From positions 7,847,222 to 7,911,221 of the forward strand of contig NC_054390.1 in NCBI RefSeq assembly GCF_001625195.1: 64,000 nucleotides of DNA. Direction: 5' to 3'. Below are positions 11,101 to 21,041 of the stretch, in pieces. Each line of letters opens with the position of its first letter. Within the stretch, counting starts at the first letter, position 1. Below the pieces are notes generated by a model. That model ran no database searches and had not been told where the DNA came from. It worked only from the letters and a program-made list of their open reading frames with translations. A program made the position numbers and the translations under genes. This stretch comes from Drechmeria coniospora (Eukaryota > Ascomycota > Sordariomycetes > Hypocreales > Ophiocordycipitaceae).

Positions 11101-11613
11101 GAGCTCGGGTGCGCCTTGCGGCCTGCCCGAAGGCTCCAACGGTCTTCGCTCGGACAGAGGCTGGGGTGGCCTGGAATGCCTTTTTCCTTTCATGATGTCG
11201 ATGACGGGCACCTCGGATTCGTCACCGCCCTCGCCGATGATCTCGGGGTACGAGTCGGCGAATCGAACGACCAAGCCCTTCTTGTTCGGTCTCGGGCTCC
11301 GCTTCGGAGACTTGGACTCGTGCTTCCCCAGCGCCAGGGGACGGTTGCTCTGGGCCTGCTGGTTGACGGCCAGAGCCTGGGGATATCGTGATATCGTCGT
11401 GTCGAGCTTGGCGAGCCTCGGAAGAGGCGGCGGCGGCGGGTGGGTAATGTCGAGCTTGTCGGTCGAGCTGTGCAGGAACGCATCGAGCGAGTCCTGCGTC
11501 GAGTTTTCCGACGCATGCGGCTTCTTGTCCTTGGTGCCGAACAGCCGGCCCATGAATCGCCCTCGCCTGGACGAACGCCCCTCATCTCTCCCGTACGACG
11601 GCTCGTTCTCCAT
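8182..11613 (-). CDS. Large conserved-looking fungal protein of unknown function (1122 aa)
   Basis: I do not recognise the family. The minus-strand frame runs 1143 codons. A good intron (8256-8318, GTGAGT donor, ATGCCAG acceptor, 63 nt) near the 3' end is a multiple of three, so splicing gives 1122 residues and retention also stays open. The N-terminal third is basic, Ser/Pro-rich and probably disordered (RRGRFMGRLFGTKDKKP, a PPPPPLP run, SPKRSPRPNKKG). From about residue 360 the protein becomes ordered, with many aromatic and hydrophobic positions, for example FVVRTKHLFELFRLHAESV, ARAGLWWFIRGRMGLE, and later DLHSFQEALTGFEVIFDSL. There is no signal peptide, membrane helix or catalytic motif I can name. 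A cytoplasmic or cortical scaffold is possible but is a guess. Codon use and length strongly support a real gene. Confidence 0.8.
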   Translation of the reverse strand: MENEPSYGRDEGRSSRRGRFMGRLFGTKDKKPHASENSTQDSLDAFLHSSTDKLDITHPPPPPLPRLAKLDTTISRYPQALAVNQQAQSNRPLALGKHESKSPKRSPRPNKKGLVVRFADSYPEIIGEGGDESEVPVIDIMKGKRHSRPPQPLSERRPLEPSGRPQGAPELGPVESADDFVPKPLARSQTGYSSIYEPEEETDGAPQSRRDLETMLVPGKSLSARFLGRVDGRDDKRKSFIDIHQAQMRAAEGKAFAQAARSANGAPSRPWNEADRPSAASMVDSAVSRAQYPPSPDAHGRRQAAAAAAEYSPAGSIESTPPNSAHPQPSPLQLNFDRRPSPAAPVPADLLPLPHAPFVARMASVKLNDTVGANEALATFVVRTKHLFELFRLHAESVKPLPTCAPRDCARAGLWWFIRGRMGLESAIRDRPGSPRSQMRNDRDKQQAYANLAKGYWLCEEAIPEIAAQSRRREADQEIMGVRQGLISALTKLAVSMKKNGFLPPEEPFLPQTIDKSIWIDYPTLSHDLVALLSGNWGSTLAAMQQSTSTMQLPDALPLADTSEYFCYARVLADAFLTEQGRDSHRILLPCIVSVIRPRKKTGIVFVVASQDGSVQFAIQDSKKAGPSWGDVHWRQETCSMDVRLPRGFVLSLQPGQADYKTIGSMYEFGAKMQATLEPRGDEQVMFRSNLRSFQYIEAEPATGAFPKEPVLDCEVAVFEKIHKENGPAGPRNWHRGCRIAVVTGPRTRTVNGVHHTFLPSFPVRFGLFRSEDDAPALSVRYLSDRQKGRMVLMFVNEQERAQVHALLTGTTLDHGEKTFADVPVKSFMISERIREPLGISPFSRMGWKAAKVINDEFGTGATGGDQPPTVLSDKLKVVLEYQDGAVADRINVAPGELRMRLEVSNAKLLRVLRQPQQDMTVSASEVKVPKEMARNLSDALQLLMAKQTIRTYEFNSLHDLHSFQEALTGFEVIFDSLAVTFGITRRRMVVPIHKKWEAGYTRIQVVRLEDKQLQLLAFFEEFQHGHCMNFLLKGTDVYESVHRGGRTGIKFVDAKFPLPRTPADKDDDSDEMAFVCLDLPDLPGEHDDITIMFENEAGEWTRPVTAARRRASPANTMPDRDRLSGCLPAPVKGSSRMSSRLR

Positions 11614-12576
11614 GTCGACGGCCGGCCGGCAACGTCATCGACCTGGCGCCTCGTATGGCCGCCTCGCGGGGTTGGGATGCGCCAAGAGATGGACGTCGAA
11701 CGAAGCTGGGAGCAGACGCAGTCGTCAGTCGGTGTCCCGGTCCCCGACCCGGATCGTTCGTCGCGGACGCGAGAGGACGGACTCCCTTGTGCTCGAAGAT
11801 GGGCAGCCGGCAGGGTTCAGGGTATCTCGCGGCGGGGGCACCTTGTATATTCCTTCGAGCGACGGCGACGACAAAGGATGGTGAGGTGACGATCGAGCGA
11901 CGGAAGCCGGTCAAGGTTGGAAGTGGTTGCGTCGGTGGGATGATGGATGATGGTGGTGAAGGAGTTAAGCGTCGAGGGGATCCCGAGCAACACAGTCACG
12001 CATGCCGATCGATGCTCGTCGCCGCAGGCGGCGCAGTGGGGAACGTGGGATTTTGAATATTACTCAGGTCCCATCACCGACTCGGGTTCGAATAGTGGGT
12101 GCAGAGCGAGGCTGGCATGGACGGGACACTTGCTTCCAATGCCTCAACTACTGGTGGTACGTAGGCGAGTACGAAGTACTCATTCTCATACGTGCCCCCC
12201 CCAAGGCCCGCCAGAGGCTGGCCGCACCAGTGAGTGGGTGGGCCCTGCGAACGCGGGGTGGTTGTGGGTGCCGCAGATACCTTCAACAAAGGTGCCGCTG
12301 GTATTGTCATTGTACTCTGCACCCACAGTACATACCACATCAGTACCAGTAGCAGGCGGTACGTACTTGTACATGCTGCTCCGGCTACCTAGGGCAGCAA
12401 CGCATGTATGATGCTTGTATTACTTGTACAACCCAACTTGCCATCAGTATGAGCGCATTGCATGTGCTTGTACTTGTGGTGCCTGCGCCGCGGATGCTAC
12501 ATCTGCACGATCTTGAGGCAAACCTTCCGTGTTCCTACGGAAACAATTGATTGCATTCGCATATTCTCCGTACAAG

Positions 12577-12890
12577 CGCACACACTCGCACACGCACGCA
12601 CACGCACACAAAACACACACGCATACAAGCACACGCCCACAAACACTCGCACTCACTCACACGCACACACTCACGCACACGCACACGCACACACACTCAC
12701 ACACTCACACACTCACACACTCACACACTCACACACTCACACACTCACACACTCACACACTCACACACTCACACACTCACACACTCACACGCACTCACAC
12801 ACTCACACGCACTCACACACTCACACGCACTCACACACATGCACTCACTCACACGCACACACTCACTCACACTCACTCACACTCATGCTT
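12577..12890. repeat. CA-rich microsatellite, mainly (ACACTC)n with CACACGCA variants
   Basis: About 310 bp of nearly pure alternating CA with interspersed T and G. The central part (12690-12790) is a regular CACACTCA repeat and the edges are degenerate CACGCACA. One strand is almost purine-free. All six frames stay open through most of it, which explains the spurious His/Thr-rich open frames. Confidence 0.95.
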
Positions 12891-14029
12891 TATACGCACA
12901 GCACCTATTCAAGCACCTAATAATAGTATGCGGAGTGGGGGAACAGGACATTGACTCAGGTTGAACGCCTGACGTTTGAGTGCTACAAACCAACGGCACT
13001 ACTAGGTACCAATACAGCTCAAGCGCTCTATTTTAGGCCTCGACCCGCTAACTTGACCGCCGGCCATTAATCAATTGCCCCTGACACTGGACACTAGTGA
13101 CCGTGACCGCAGGTCCACCCTCACCTCTGTCGGGACGCACTGACTCTCTCCACATGAGAACCGAAGCCGTCACCGACTCTCCAAAATCAAAGCCGAGCCC
13201 TGCAATGGACCTCGGATCATTGCAAAAAGATTTGGCTTCGCCGGGATGAGTGCTTACTCATCTTACACGAGCACTTGCCTGCAATGCGGTCATGCAGCCT
13301 CGGGATTCCCCTCTTTCCCTAATGCTCCCTCCCATCCATCAAGGCTTGTGCGGCTATCTTGGATACTGTATGTATGTATGACTAGTAGATTCTTGTTTGC
13401 ACCAAATTGGTACCAAGGCTTAGCAGTTAGCGGCTACTAGTACCGTTCAGCGAACGCTCCACATGCTCCGAGCTTGGACACTCCCGCTGTCGTCCTGGAT
13501 GATGTGTTGAACGTGTCCATCAATTCCCCATGCTGGAGCATTTCCGTCTGATTATCCTCACTTGGCCTCTGGCAACTGTCAATGGAGGGGCAACGTGCCT
13601 CCCTGTCAAGATGTGACGTCATGCCATTGAACAAGGAGCACAGCAAGTTGAACACGGCCGACTCAACCATGTAGGAGCCGGAAGGAGGGTCCGAAATTGT
13701 GCCCAGCAAGACATTGCAAAAGGGAAGAGGATGATGGCCGAACAGAGCAGTACGCTTGGCGGCTTTGCAAGTCGCAGGTAATAGTACACCGTACGGAAAA
13801 CTCCGTGTCAAGAGAGCCGTGTATGGTTTCATGACTATTAGCCTGCCCGCGGGTGCACACCAGCCAACCCAAAACACTTGCTGGAAGCAGGAACTCGAGG
13901 TAAACTGACCACACAAGGTAGCTAGGCAGTATTTGGCGCCCATGCAAGGAATGGCCCTCAGACCTCCAAGTCGACGCCGTGCATTGGACCCCGGTGGATT
14001 ACAGGTGTACGGTACAGCGCAGTGCGCAG

Positions 14030-14410
14030 ATCATCACTTACGGTACGGATCGGAGTTGACCGAATCGTCGATTGGCACGTAAGTACGGAGTACTGTACTT
14101 GTACTGTAATAATGAATACATCTAAGCACAATTACAAAGTACCTCCAGCAACACTCACTAAATGTTACCTACCTAGTACCTGGGCGGTACTTTTGTACAG
14201 TATTTAGTTGTAGGGAGTACATGTAGGGTGTACACGTTCAATTAAGTAAGTAATACTTACAGTACTTGAAGAGCAGTCTAGAGTAATAATTTTGGAGTAC
14301 TTACGGAGTACGGAGTACAGTAATTACTCGCTCATGCAGTGTATCTGTACAGTACATGAGGTCGCACAGTAAGCTTACTGTAATAGCGAGTACTTTAGTA
14401 CCTAGCGCAG
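14030..14410. repeat. GTAC-motif cluster upstream of Dus2
   Basis: It contains GTACGGAGTACTGTACTTGTAC near 14083 and TTACGGAGTACGGAGTAC near 14301, plus several TACTTACAGTACTTG and CCTAGTACC words. The cluster ends about 230 bp upstream of the Dus2 start codon. Confidence 0.7.
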
Positions 14411-14641
14411 AGCGCTCCCCGTCCTCTTGTTCAACCAAGGCCCCACCATGCTTTATCGATACCAGCAAAGTGAGTCAACAAGTCCTGCAGTGGCAGTAGG
14501 GGGGTAGTAGCGTTGAACGAAATATTCCGCCGTCGCTCTCGTTGCCGCGTCCGCTTCCACACTGCTTCGCGTCCGCCGATGCACATTCAGCATGCGTAAC
14601 CACTTCTCAGAGGCATGCTCTCGACACTTCTGAGGAGAACA

Positions 14642-15942
14642 ATGTCTGGCAGCAAAGTCAAGCGAGTTCCCATCCCTCGACGGGGAGTCGACTACAGGGG
14701 CAAGGTTGTCCTGGCGCCCATGGTGAGATCTGGCGAGCTTCCCTCCCGTTTGCTCGCTCTTCACCATGGCGCCGATCTTGTTTGGGGTTTGATTGCATTC
14801 CAGTCATTTCCGCATGACGTCTCCCGGCTGACTCCTCGCCTGCAGGTCCCGAGACCATCGACCGTGCCATGATCGGAACCGCTCGACGGTTCAACAAGGA
14901 CACCAAGGTCTTGGAATGGTACCGCGTGCAATCGCATGGCCAGAAGGAGCCTCCACCGGACGCCAAGGAGAGCATCATCTACAGAGTCCATCCCGAGAAG
15001 GAGTCGGGCAAGCTCATTTTCCAGATGGGCACCGCCGATCCGGAGCGAGCCGTTCAAGCCGCGAGGTTAGTGGCGGCAGATGTCGCCGGAATCGACGTAA
15101 ATGCCGGCTGCCCGAAGCCCTTCAGCACAAGCGGCGGTATGGGTGCCGCCCTGCTGCGGACGCCGGAGAAGCTGTGCGCCATCCTCGAGGCCTTGGTGCA
15201 GAACATCACGCCCGAGTTTGAAATTGGCATCAGCGTCAAGATCCGGATCCTCGAAACGGCCGCCGAAACCGAGGCGCTCGTCCGGAGACTCTGTGCCACG
15301 GGAATCACGGCGCTTACCGTGCACTGCCGGACGACCCCGATGCGGCCGCGTGAGCGGGCAATTCGAGACCAGCTACGCATGGTCGCCGACGTGTGCCGCG
15401 AGCATGGCGTTGCCTGTCTCATGAACGGCGACGTCGAGGGTAAAGACCAAGGCTTGCGGCTCGCCGAAGAGTTTGGCGCCGACGGTGCCATGATTGCGAC
15501 GGCGGCCGAGACGAACCCCAGTTGCTTCCGAGGAGAAGCGCAGGGGGGCATCCTCCCGTGGCAAGCGGTTGTGGAACAGTACCTGCAGCTGTGCATGGAT
15601 GTCGACAATCGCTTCGGCAACACAAAATATCTTCTCGCGCAAATGGTGCCGGGCAAGGACAAGGCCTCGCACAAGTCGGTCACGCAAGGCAGAAGCTACG
15701 CAGACATCTGCGGCGGCTTGGGACTGAATCACCTCCTCCAGCAAGCCAAAGGAACCGACGCACGGCGGGGCCTTGGTGCAGCGCAGGAAAACGCAAAGAG
15801 TAGGAGAAACGCGAGCGCGCTGGCTGCCGGCGGCCAAACGGGACACCTTCCGGAGCAGCCTCGGAAACCGTTGTCGGACCGAAAGGTCGGCGCGAGGCCG
15901 GAGGCCACGGTCGACCCGACGTCCCTGGCGGCCGTTTCATGA
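14642..15942 (+). CDS. tRNA-dihydrouridine(20) synthase (Dus2 family)
   Basis: FMN-dependent enzyme that reduces a uridine in the tRNA D-loop, normally U20. Two exons (14642-14786 and 14846-15942) give 413 residues. The 59-nt intron has a weak GTTTGA donor but a CCTGCAG acceptor, and its removal restores the family sequence GADLVWGPETIDRAMIG. Visible motifs are LAPMVRSGELPSRLLA near the N-terminus (flavin site), the active-site cysteine C137 within DVNAGCPK, the phosphate-site region TVHCRTTPMRPRERA, and the NGDVEGKDQG and GADGAMIATAAETNPSCF strands of the TIM barrel. The tail after about residue 350 is basic and variable, with no dsRNA-binding domain visible. I prefer the ATG at MSGSKVKRVP over an upstream in-frame ATG at 14615, because homologs start near this point. 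Confidence 0.93.
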
Positions 15943-16221
15943 TGACACGACCTGTTGCATCCGGGGGCATTCGTTGTCGGCTCGCTGCATGCTCTCGTGA
16001 TGAATGCGAGAGCTTTTTGCCACAACGTACGCATGGAATGTGCCGCCAAAGATCAAGATCCGCAGAGTCGCCGCGGGCGAGATTTTGCATCATGAATCCG
16101 AGCATATAAGAGGGCGTCGGTAGGCTGAAAAAGTAAAATCTAGACATTGCCGCCATGGACAACCAAAGGGTACTTGCTCTGTAACTTTGTCTATGGTATA
16201 CAATCGCTTCGTGCCCCTGCT

Positions 16222-17097
16222 CTATTTGCCTTGCTTGACCCAGCTTTCGACGATTTCACGAGCATCCGTTACCTTTTCGTCCACATATCGTGCGCCGACC
16301 TCCTTGTGGACCTTGGCAAAACTGACACCTCGCTTCAGGCCCTCGCGGATTCTGACGTGCGACTCGGCCAAGACGGGGAACCGTTGCTCGTACGTCCAGG
16401 CAAGGTCGGAAATATTCCTCATGGTGATGGGAAGGACGGTCCATCCGGCGCCGATGCCCAGGGCCAGGGGGAGGGTGGCGCGCAGTAGGATGTTGCGCTT
16501 CCGGGTGATGATGCTGCCGGCCATGGCGGCAACGAGAACGTAGACGGCGCCTGGCATGAGCCGCTCGCCGCTCTGCCGTGGAGGCGCGAGCGAGGCTATG
16601 GTGTTGGTGAAGGACTGCTCGAGGTGGAAGGCCGAGTCCATCGTCTCGTTGACCTTGTCCTCGGCCGAGACGGCAAATTTGTAGAGGATCAGTCGGGCCT
16701 TGCCGATATGAACGGCCAAGCGTTCCGTCGGCGTAGGGCCTCGCTGCTTGGGCATCTCATCGTCGGTCCTTGTGGGAGGCGGCGGTGGCAGCATGGCATC
16801 GGAAGGAACCCCGGATACGGGTGCTGGACTCGACGAGAGATCGACGTCATCGTAGATTGGTCTCCGCTGCATCATTTTCAGCCGCAAGTCTCCTCTGAAA
16901 TAAGCTTCTAAAGCGGTATGCGTACCCTGTCCGTGGGAGCCTCGGCCAGAACGGTCGCGGGCGCAAGAGCGATTCCGGCGAGGGCAACGGTGGCCAAGGA
17001 CGCCAGCGACCGCTATCGATGTCCAATCAGCCAGCCTGGACCGGGATGGAGGAAGAGATCTGGTTCTCACCTGTTTCAGAAGCACACTTGAGGCCAT
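16222..17097 (-). CDS. MICOS complex subunit Mic26/Mic27 (apolipoprotein O-like)
   Basis: Inner mitochondrial membrane protein of the MICOS complex that shapes cristae junctions. Three exons on the minus strand (17097-17071, 17012-16926, 16866-16222) join in frame to 252 residues. The intron borders are GTGAGA to GATAG and GTACGC to ATGCAG. The N-terminus (MASSVLLKQRSLASLATVALAGIALAPATVLAE) looks like a mitochondrial presequence or signal segment, followed by RRPIYDDVD, a common fungal Mic26/27 feature. Two hydrophobic segments near residues 144-160 (GAVYVLVAAMAGSII) and 168-190 (LLRATLPLALGIGAGWTVLP) flank a short basic loop, ITRKRN. The gene is convergent with Dus2, 279 bp apart, and divergent from Oct1. 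The assignment rests on architecture and family resemblance rather than a catalytic motif. Confidence 0.83.
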   Translation of the reverse strand: MASSVLLKQVRTRSLPPSRSRLADWTSIAVAGVLGHRCPRRNRSCARDRSGRGSHGQGTHTALEAYFRGDLRLKMMQRRPIYDDVDLSSSPAPVSGVPSDAMLPPPPPTRTDDEMPKQRGPTPTERLAVHIGKARLILYKFAVSAEDKVNETMDSAFHLEQSFTNTIASLAPPRQSGERLMPGAVYVLVAAMAGSIITRKRNILLRATLPLALGIGAGWTVLPITMRNISDLAWTYEQRFPVLAESHVRIREGLKRGVSFAKVHKEVGARYVDEKVTDAREIVESWVKQGK

Positions 17098-18184
17098 TGT
17101 CCCTGAGTTGGCGAGTCCTCGACGCGGAATTGGACGGTTGACGTCGACCCGATTCAAGCTCACGGCTTTTGTTGGCTGCGCGGGAATGGGGGAAGTCGGG
17201 CCGCTTCCAGATTGAATCGGGGCACGTGATCAGGCACTGGAGCACGCCGAGTGACGGATGCACTAGTTACGGATTGAACATCGAGCCCAAGACAGCAAAC
17301 GGAAAGGCAGAGAAGGCGATAAAATAAAATTAACGCATGCGAATAAGGTGAAAAAGACTTGTACGTGGATCTGAGCGTGGCAGATTGGGAATGAAAATAG
17401 CGTTCAGAAAGTGCAGCAACACGCACAGTATTCATTCGATGCCTCTCGGTTTCCGCTGAAGCCTCATCAGAATCGAGGTGGAAATACCGGAGGTTCCCCA
17501 GTCCATTTCGGCCAACCACGGCAGGCCATCGCTGCAGTCTCCTGTCCCCGAAGCAGCGAAATAAACCGCGGTGCAGAGCAATGTATTTAATACGGAGTAT
17601 GCAGTACTTTAGTATACTGCACTTAAGAACAAGTAATAGGCAAGTACTTTCAAGTCATAGAGTTAGTATCTAGTACTCCATAAGTAAGTACATGCAGACA
17701 GTACTTACTTACTTACTCCCTTCGTATGGAGTACAAGTACGGAGTACACCTAGTCGGTACTCCGACTTCCGAACAGTACAAGTACTGACATGTATACACC
17801 TAGTACCACTTGCGTTACTCGCGTGCGTTCAGAGTACGTGGAGTTGTAACTAGTTGTACTGTAGGTAAGTACTTAGGTGTTCTGTACTTAGGTGTACAGG
17901 TACTCCGTACAGTGCTTTCGGTAATTAATCACCACGACTGCACACTGCTGAATGGTGCAACCATCTCGCCCATTTGGTTTGCCTCAAAATTTCGACCAGG
18001 GCCGGCCTGATAAACTGATAAGGGAGGGACGCGATTGCCATTGGAGCTTCCCGCTTCCCTCGTCTCCCTCGTTCTTCTTCGATTCGTCGTATTCGTACGG
18101 AGTACAAGTGAATCGATCTCCTCTACGCCTCACCACCGCCTCGCGCCCTCGTCACATGTCCGTCGCCGCATTCGAAAGCAGACG
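17098..18184. other. Divergent promoter region of Mic26/27 and Oct1
   Basis: The 1.09-kb spacer is shared by two divergently transcribed nuclear genes for mitochondrial proteins. The part 17580-17930 is a GTAC-motif cluster. The open frame that continues upstream of the Oct1 start is not supported as coding. Confidence 0.6.
17580..17930. repeat. GTAC-motif cluster
   Basis: AATACGGAGTATGCAGTAC, GTACGGAGTACACC and GTACTCCGTACAG words alternate with runs of AAGTACTTACTTAC. A single further copy (CGTACGGAGTACAAG) lies at 18095, only about 85 bp before the Oct1 start codon. Confidence 0.7.
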
Positions 18185-20557
18185 ATGCTCACTCCCCAGG
18201 CCCGCGTCGTCTGGGTCTGCACCAGGTGCATCTCTCGCGTCGGCAAGCCTCGTCAACAGCGCCGCTGGGCGTCGACCGCCGCCGGCGCAGCCCCTGCAAA
18301 ATCGGGCACATCGCCGCCTCTCCACGGCAACCCCGGTACCCGAAACAACGATGCCGTCCTCCGCGAGCTCTTCGATGCCCCCTCGGGCAGGGCCTTTGCG
18401 GCCTTCAGCCTCAAGAAGAACCAGGGCTTGTTCAAGAATCGGTTCTTGACGAGCCCCGATGGCTTCCTCCTGTTTGCCCAGAAGAATCTCGAGAGGGCCA
18501 CCAAGATTGTGCACCGAGTCTTGGCCGCCTCGAGCACGGCCGAGTATCAGGCCATCGTCAGGGACCTCGACCGGCTCAGCGACCTGCTGTGTCGCGTTCT
18601 CGACCTCTCCGACTTCGTCCGCATGACGCACCCCGACGTCAGGTTTCAGCAGGCCGCCGCCGCCGCCTGGTCCATGGTCTATCAGTACATGAACCAGCTC
18701 AACACCATGACGGGACTCAACAACCAGCTCGGGGAGGCGCTGTCGCGACCCGACGTGACGGCCGCCTGGTCCGAGGAGGAAAAGAGTGTTGCCGAGCTGC
18801 TGAAGCTCGACTTCATGAAATCGGCCGTCAATCTGCCCAAGGAGTCTCGCGACCGCTTCGTCGATTTATCCTCTCGCATCAGCGACATCGGCTCCGCCTT
18901 CGTCCAAGGCATGGAGCCGGAGACGAAGGAGGTCACCCTCCCGTCCCATCGCTTCTACGGCCTCTATCCGGGTCTGGCCGCCACTCTCAAGGTCCGGTCG
19001 CAAATCTCCATTGCCACCACCGGATCCGAGGCGGCCGCTGCCCTCCAGAGCGTCTACGACGAGGAGACGCGCAAGGAGATCTACCTCGCCCAGCGAAAAG
19101 CGTCACGGAAAACCATCAAGCGGCTGGAAATGATGCTCAAGCTGAGGTCCGAATTGGCCAGCCTCGCCGGCTTCGAGAGCCACGGTCACATGGCGCTCAA
19201 GGACAGGATGATGGCCAAGTCACCCGCCTCGGTCATGAAGTTCTTGCTCGCCCTTCGGAATCACAACGCGCCGACGATAGAGTATGAGCTGCGGGAGCTC
19301 TTGGAAAAGAAGCGTGAGAGGCTCGCCATGCCCGACAGCGAACTGCAGCCTTGGGACAGAGACTTTTACATGGAAAAAATAAGGACCGACATGCGGTCCC
19401 GCGTCCGTCACGAGGACCAGCTGACCGCCTTCTTTTCCGTCGGCACCGTCATGCAAGGGCTGTCCCGCCTGTTCGATCGTCTCTACGGCGTAACCTTTGT
19501 CCCGCGAGAGACCCTTCCCGGCGAGACATGGCACCCGGACGTCAAGCGACTGGACGTCATGTCCGATGACGGAGAACCGCTGGCCGTCCTCTACTGCGAC
19601 CTTTTCTACCGCCCGCAAAAGTCCCCGAATCCCGCCCACTTCACCGTACGGTGCTCGCGAGAAATCCTACCCTCCGAGGTCGACGAGGCCGCCGAGGACC
19701 TGGCCAGCATGCCCATGTTCGACTCGGCCGAGCAGGCCGCCAACGACGGCATGGAGACGTGGTCGCGAAACGGACAGCTCAAGCAGCTCCCCACCATCGC
19801 ACTCGTCTGCGATTTCCCCAAGAACGACAACGCCCGCGAACCGGCTTTCCTCTCCTACTACTCGGTCGAGACGCTCTTCCACGAAATGGGCCACGCCATC
19901 CACTCCATCCTTGCCCGGACCAGCTTCCAAAACGTATCGGGCACCCGCTGCGCTACCGACTTTGCCGAGCTGCCGTCGACACTCATGGAGCACTTCGCCG
20001 CCGACCCGACGGTCCTTTCTCTCTTTGCCCGCCACTGGAAGACGGATCGGCCGCTACCCTTCGACCTCGTCCGCGAGCGCATCAAGGTCTCCAAGCGCTT
20101 CGGAGGCATCGACACGGAGCACCAGATCCTCCTCGCCATCGTCGACCAGGCATACCACGCCCCCGACGTTGCCAGCCCGTCGTTTGACTCGACCCGGACA
20201 TTCCACGAGATCCAACGCGCCTTCGCCCACGGACCGCGCGACCCGCCCGAAACGTGCTGGCAGGGGTTTTTCGGTCATCTTAACAGCTACGGTAGCACCT
20301 ATTACAGCTATCTCTTCGACCGCGTGCTCGCCGAGCGCGTCTGGCGCGTCGTCTTCGATGCAGGCAGGGACGGCGCCGCCATCAGCCGTGAGAATGGCGA
20401 GCGGCTCAAGGAGAACCTGCTCAAGTGGGGAGGGGGAAGGGATCCCTGGCTGTGCCTCTCCGACACCCTGCAGGATGAGAGGCTGGCGCCTGGAGACGAA
20501 GAATCGATGGCACTGGTTGGCAGCTGGGGCATCAAGGATGACAAGCTTCGAACCTGA
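18185..20557 (+). CDS. Mitochondrial intermediate peptidase (Oct1/MIP, M3 metallopeptidase)
   Basis: Matrix zinc peptidase that removes an octapeptide from precursors already cut by the processing peptidase. The single exon encodes 790 residues, normal for fungal MIP. The M3 zinc site is complete: HEMGH at H566-H570 with the third ligand E595 in DFAELPSTLMEH. The catalytic-domain stretches SGTRCATDFAE and FGHLNSYGSTYYSYLFDRVLA are present. The N-terminus (MLTPQARVVWVCTRCISR, then basic residues) is a plausible mitochondrial presequence, and I place the start there. The same frame is open for another 50 codons upstream (to 18035), but that stretch is hydrophobic, resembles no family N-terminus and holds a dispersed GTACGGAGTAC motif, so I treat it as leader. 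Confidence 0.96.
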   Translation: MLTPQARVVWVCTRCISRVGKPRQQRRWASTAAGAAPAKSGTSPPLHGNPGTRNNDAVLRELFDAPSGRAFAAFSLKKNQGLFKNRFLTSPDGFLLFAQKNLERATKIVHRVLAASSTAEYQAIVRDLDRLSDLLCRVLDLSDFVRMTHPDVRFQQAAAAAWSMVYQYMNQLNTMTGLNNQLGEALSRPDVTAAWSEEEKSVAELLKLDFMKSAVNLPKESRDRFVDLSSRISDIGSAFVQGMEPETKEVTLPSHRFYGLYPGLAATLKVRSQISIATTGSEAAAALQSVYDEETRKEIYLAQRKASRKTIKRLEMMLKLRSELASLAGFESHGHMALKDRMMAKSPASVMKFLLALRNHNAPTIEYELRELLEKKRERLAMPDSELQPWDRDFYMEKIRTDMRSRVRHEDQLTAFFSVGTVMQGLSRLFDRLYGVTFVPRETLPGETWHPDVKRLDVMSDDGEPLAVLYCDLFYRPQKSPNPAHFTVRCSREILPSEVDEAAEDLASMPMFDSAEQAANDGMETWSRNGQLKQLPTIALVCDFPKNDNAREPAFLSYYSVETLFHEMGHAIHSILARTSFQNVSGTRCATDFAELPSTLMEHFAADPTVLSLFARHWKTDRPLPFDLVRERIKVSKRFGGIDTEHQILLAIVDQAYHAPDVASPSFDSTRTFHEIQRAFAHGPRDPPETCWQGFFGHLNSYGSTYYSYLFDRVLAERVWRVVFDAGRDGAAISRENGERLKENLLKWGGGRDPWLCLSDTLQDERLAPGDEESMALVGSWGIKDDKLRT

Positions 20558-21041
20558 TTCAACAGTACACTGAGCGAGCGTCTCTCGTGTGGACGGCGAT
20601 GAATTCTGCACCAGTAGAGCCTTGCATATTCGCATTTACCATCTTCAAGAATGGGAGGGTGCCTAAAAAGTTTCAATCAGGCAAGGCGCGTGTTGGAAGT
20701 ATCGACAGACGAGCCCAGTACCGTCACCATGATGAATGTGACCTTGACTGTCTTCTTCCAACCAACCAGTCCAATACCATATATATCCTTTGTGGAAAAT
20801 CTATCTAATTATCCCCTATTTGGTTCCGCTCAAACCTTTGGGTGCCATGGAGCCACATGCTTCGTATGTACATACAGTATATACAGCATTGCGCAGTGCA
20901 AACCGCTGTCTGGTGCCGGCCAAAATAGCGTACATGGTCTGTTCCGAATTAAATTCATAATACAATATGGAACGTAGATGCTGATTGCTGAATCCGAATT
21001 ACGCTCGATGCATGGATTCAATGTACCGCCCCGGCGTATGC
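20558..21041. other. Convergent 3' intergenic spacer
   Basis: A 484-bp AT-richer spacer between the Oct1 stop and the stop of the minus-strand coiled-coil gene. It should carry both 3' UTRs. No gene is seen. Confidence 0.6.

Larger units (their letters stand above)
11614..14641. other. Intergenic region, 3 kb, no gene seen
   Basis: Divergent spacer between the unknown 1122-aa gene (-) and Dus2 (+), so it contains both promoters. It includes a long CACTCA-type microsatellite (12577-12890) and a GTAC-motif cluster (14030-14400). Open frames through the microsatellite are artefacts of its composition. A 168-codon minus frame at 13437-13943 shows no recognisable motif, and I do not call it. Confidence 0.5.

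Noticed and set aside
12462..12964. Three overlapping His/Thr-rich open frames
   Set aside because: They are translations of the CACACTCA microsatellite.
13437..13943. 168-codon minus-strand open frame between the microsatellite and Dus2
   Set aside because: No motif, no intron structure and composition unlike neighbouring genes; chance frame is the simpler explanation.
18105..18118. Third copy of the MITE-like arm (AAGTGAATCGAT)
   Set aside because: Only about 11 bases match and there is no partner arm.
18035..18184. N-terminal extension of the mitochondrial intermediate peptidase
   Set aside because: The 50 extra codons contain a dispersed GTACGGAGTAC copy and do not resemble a presequence; MLTPQARVVWVC is the typical start.
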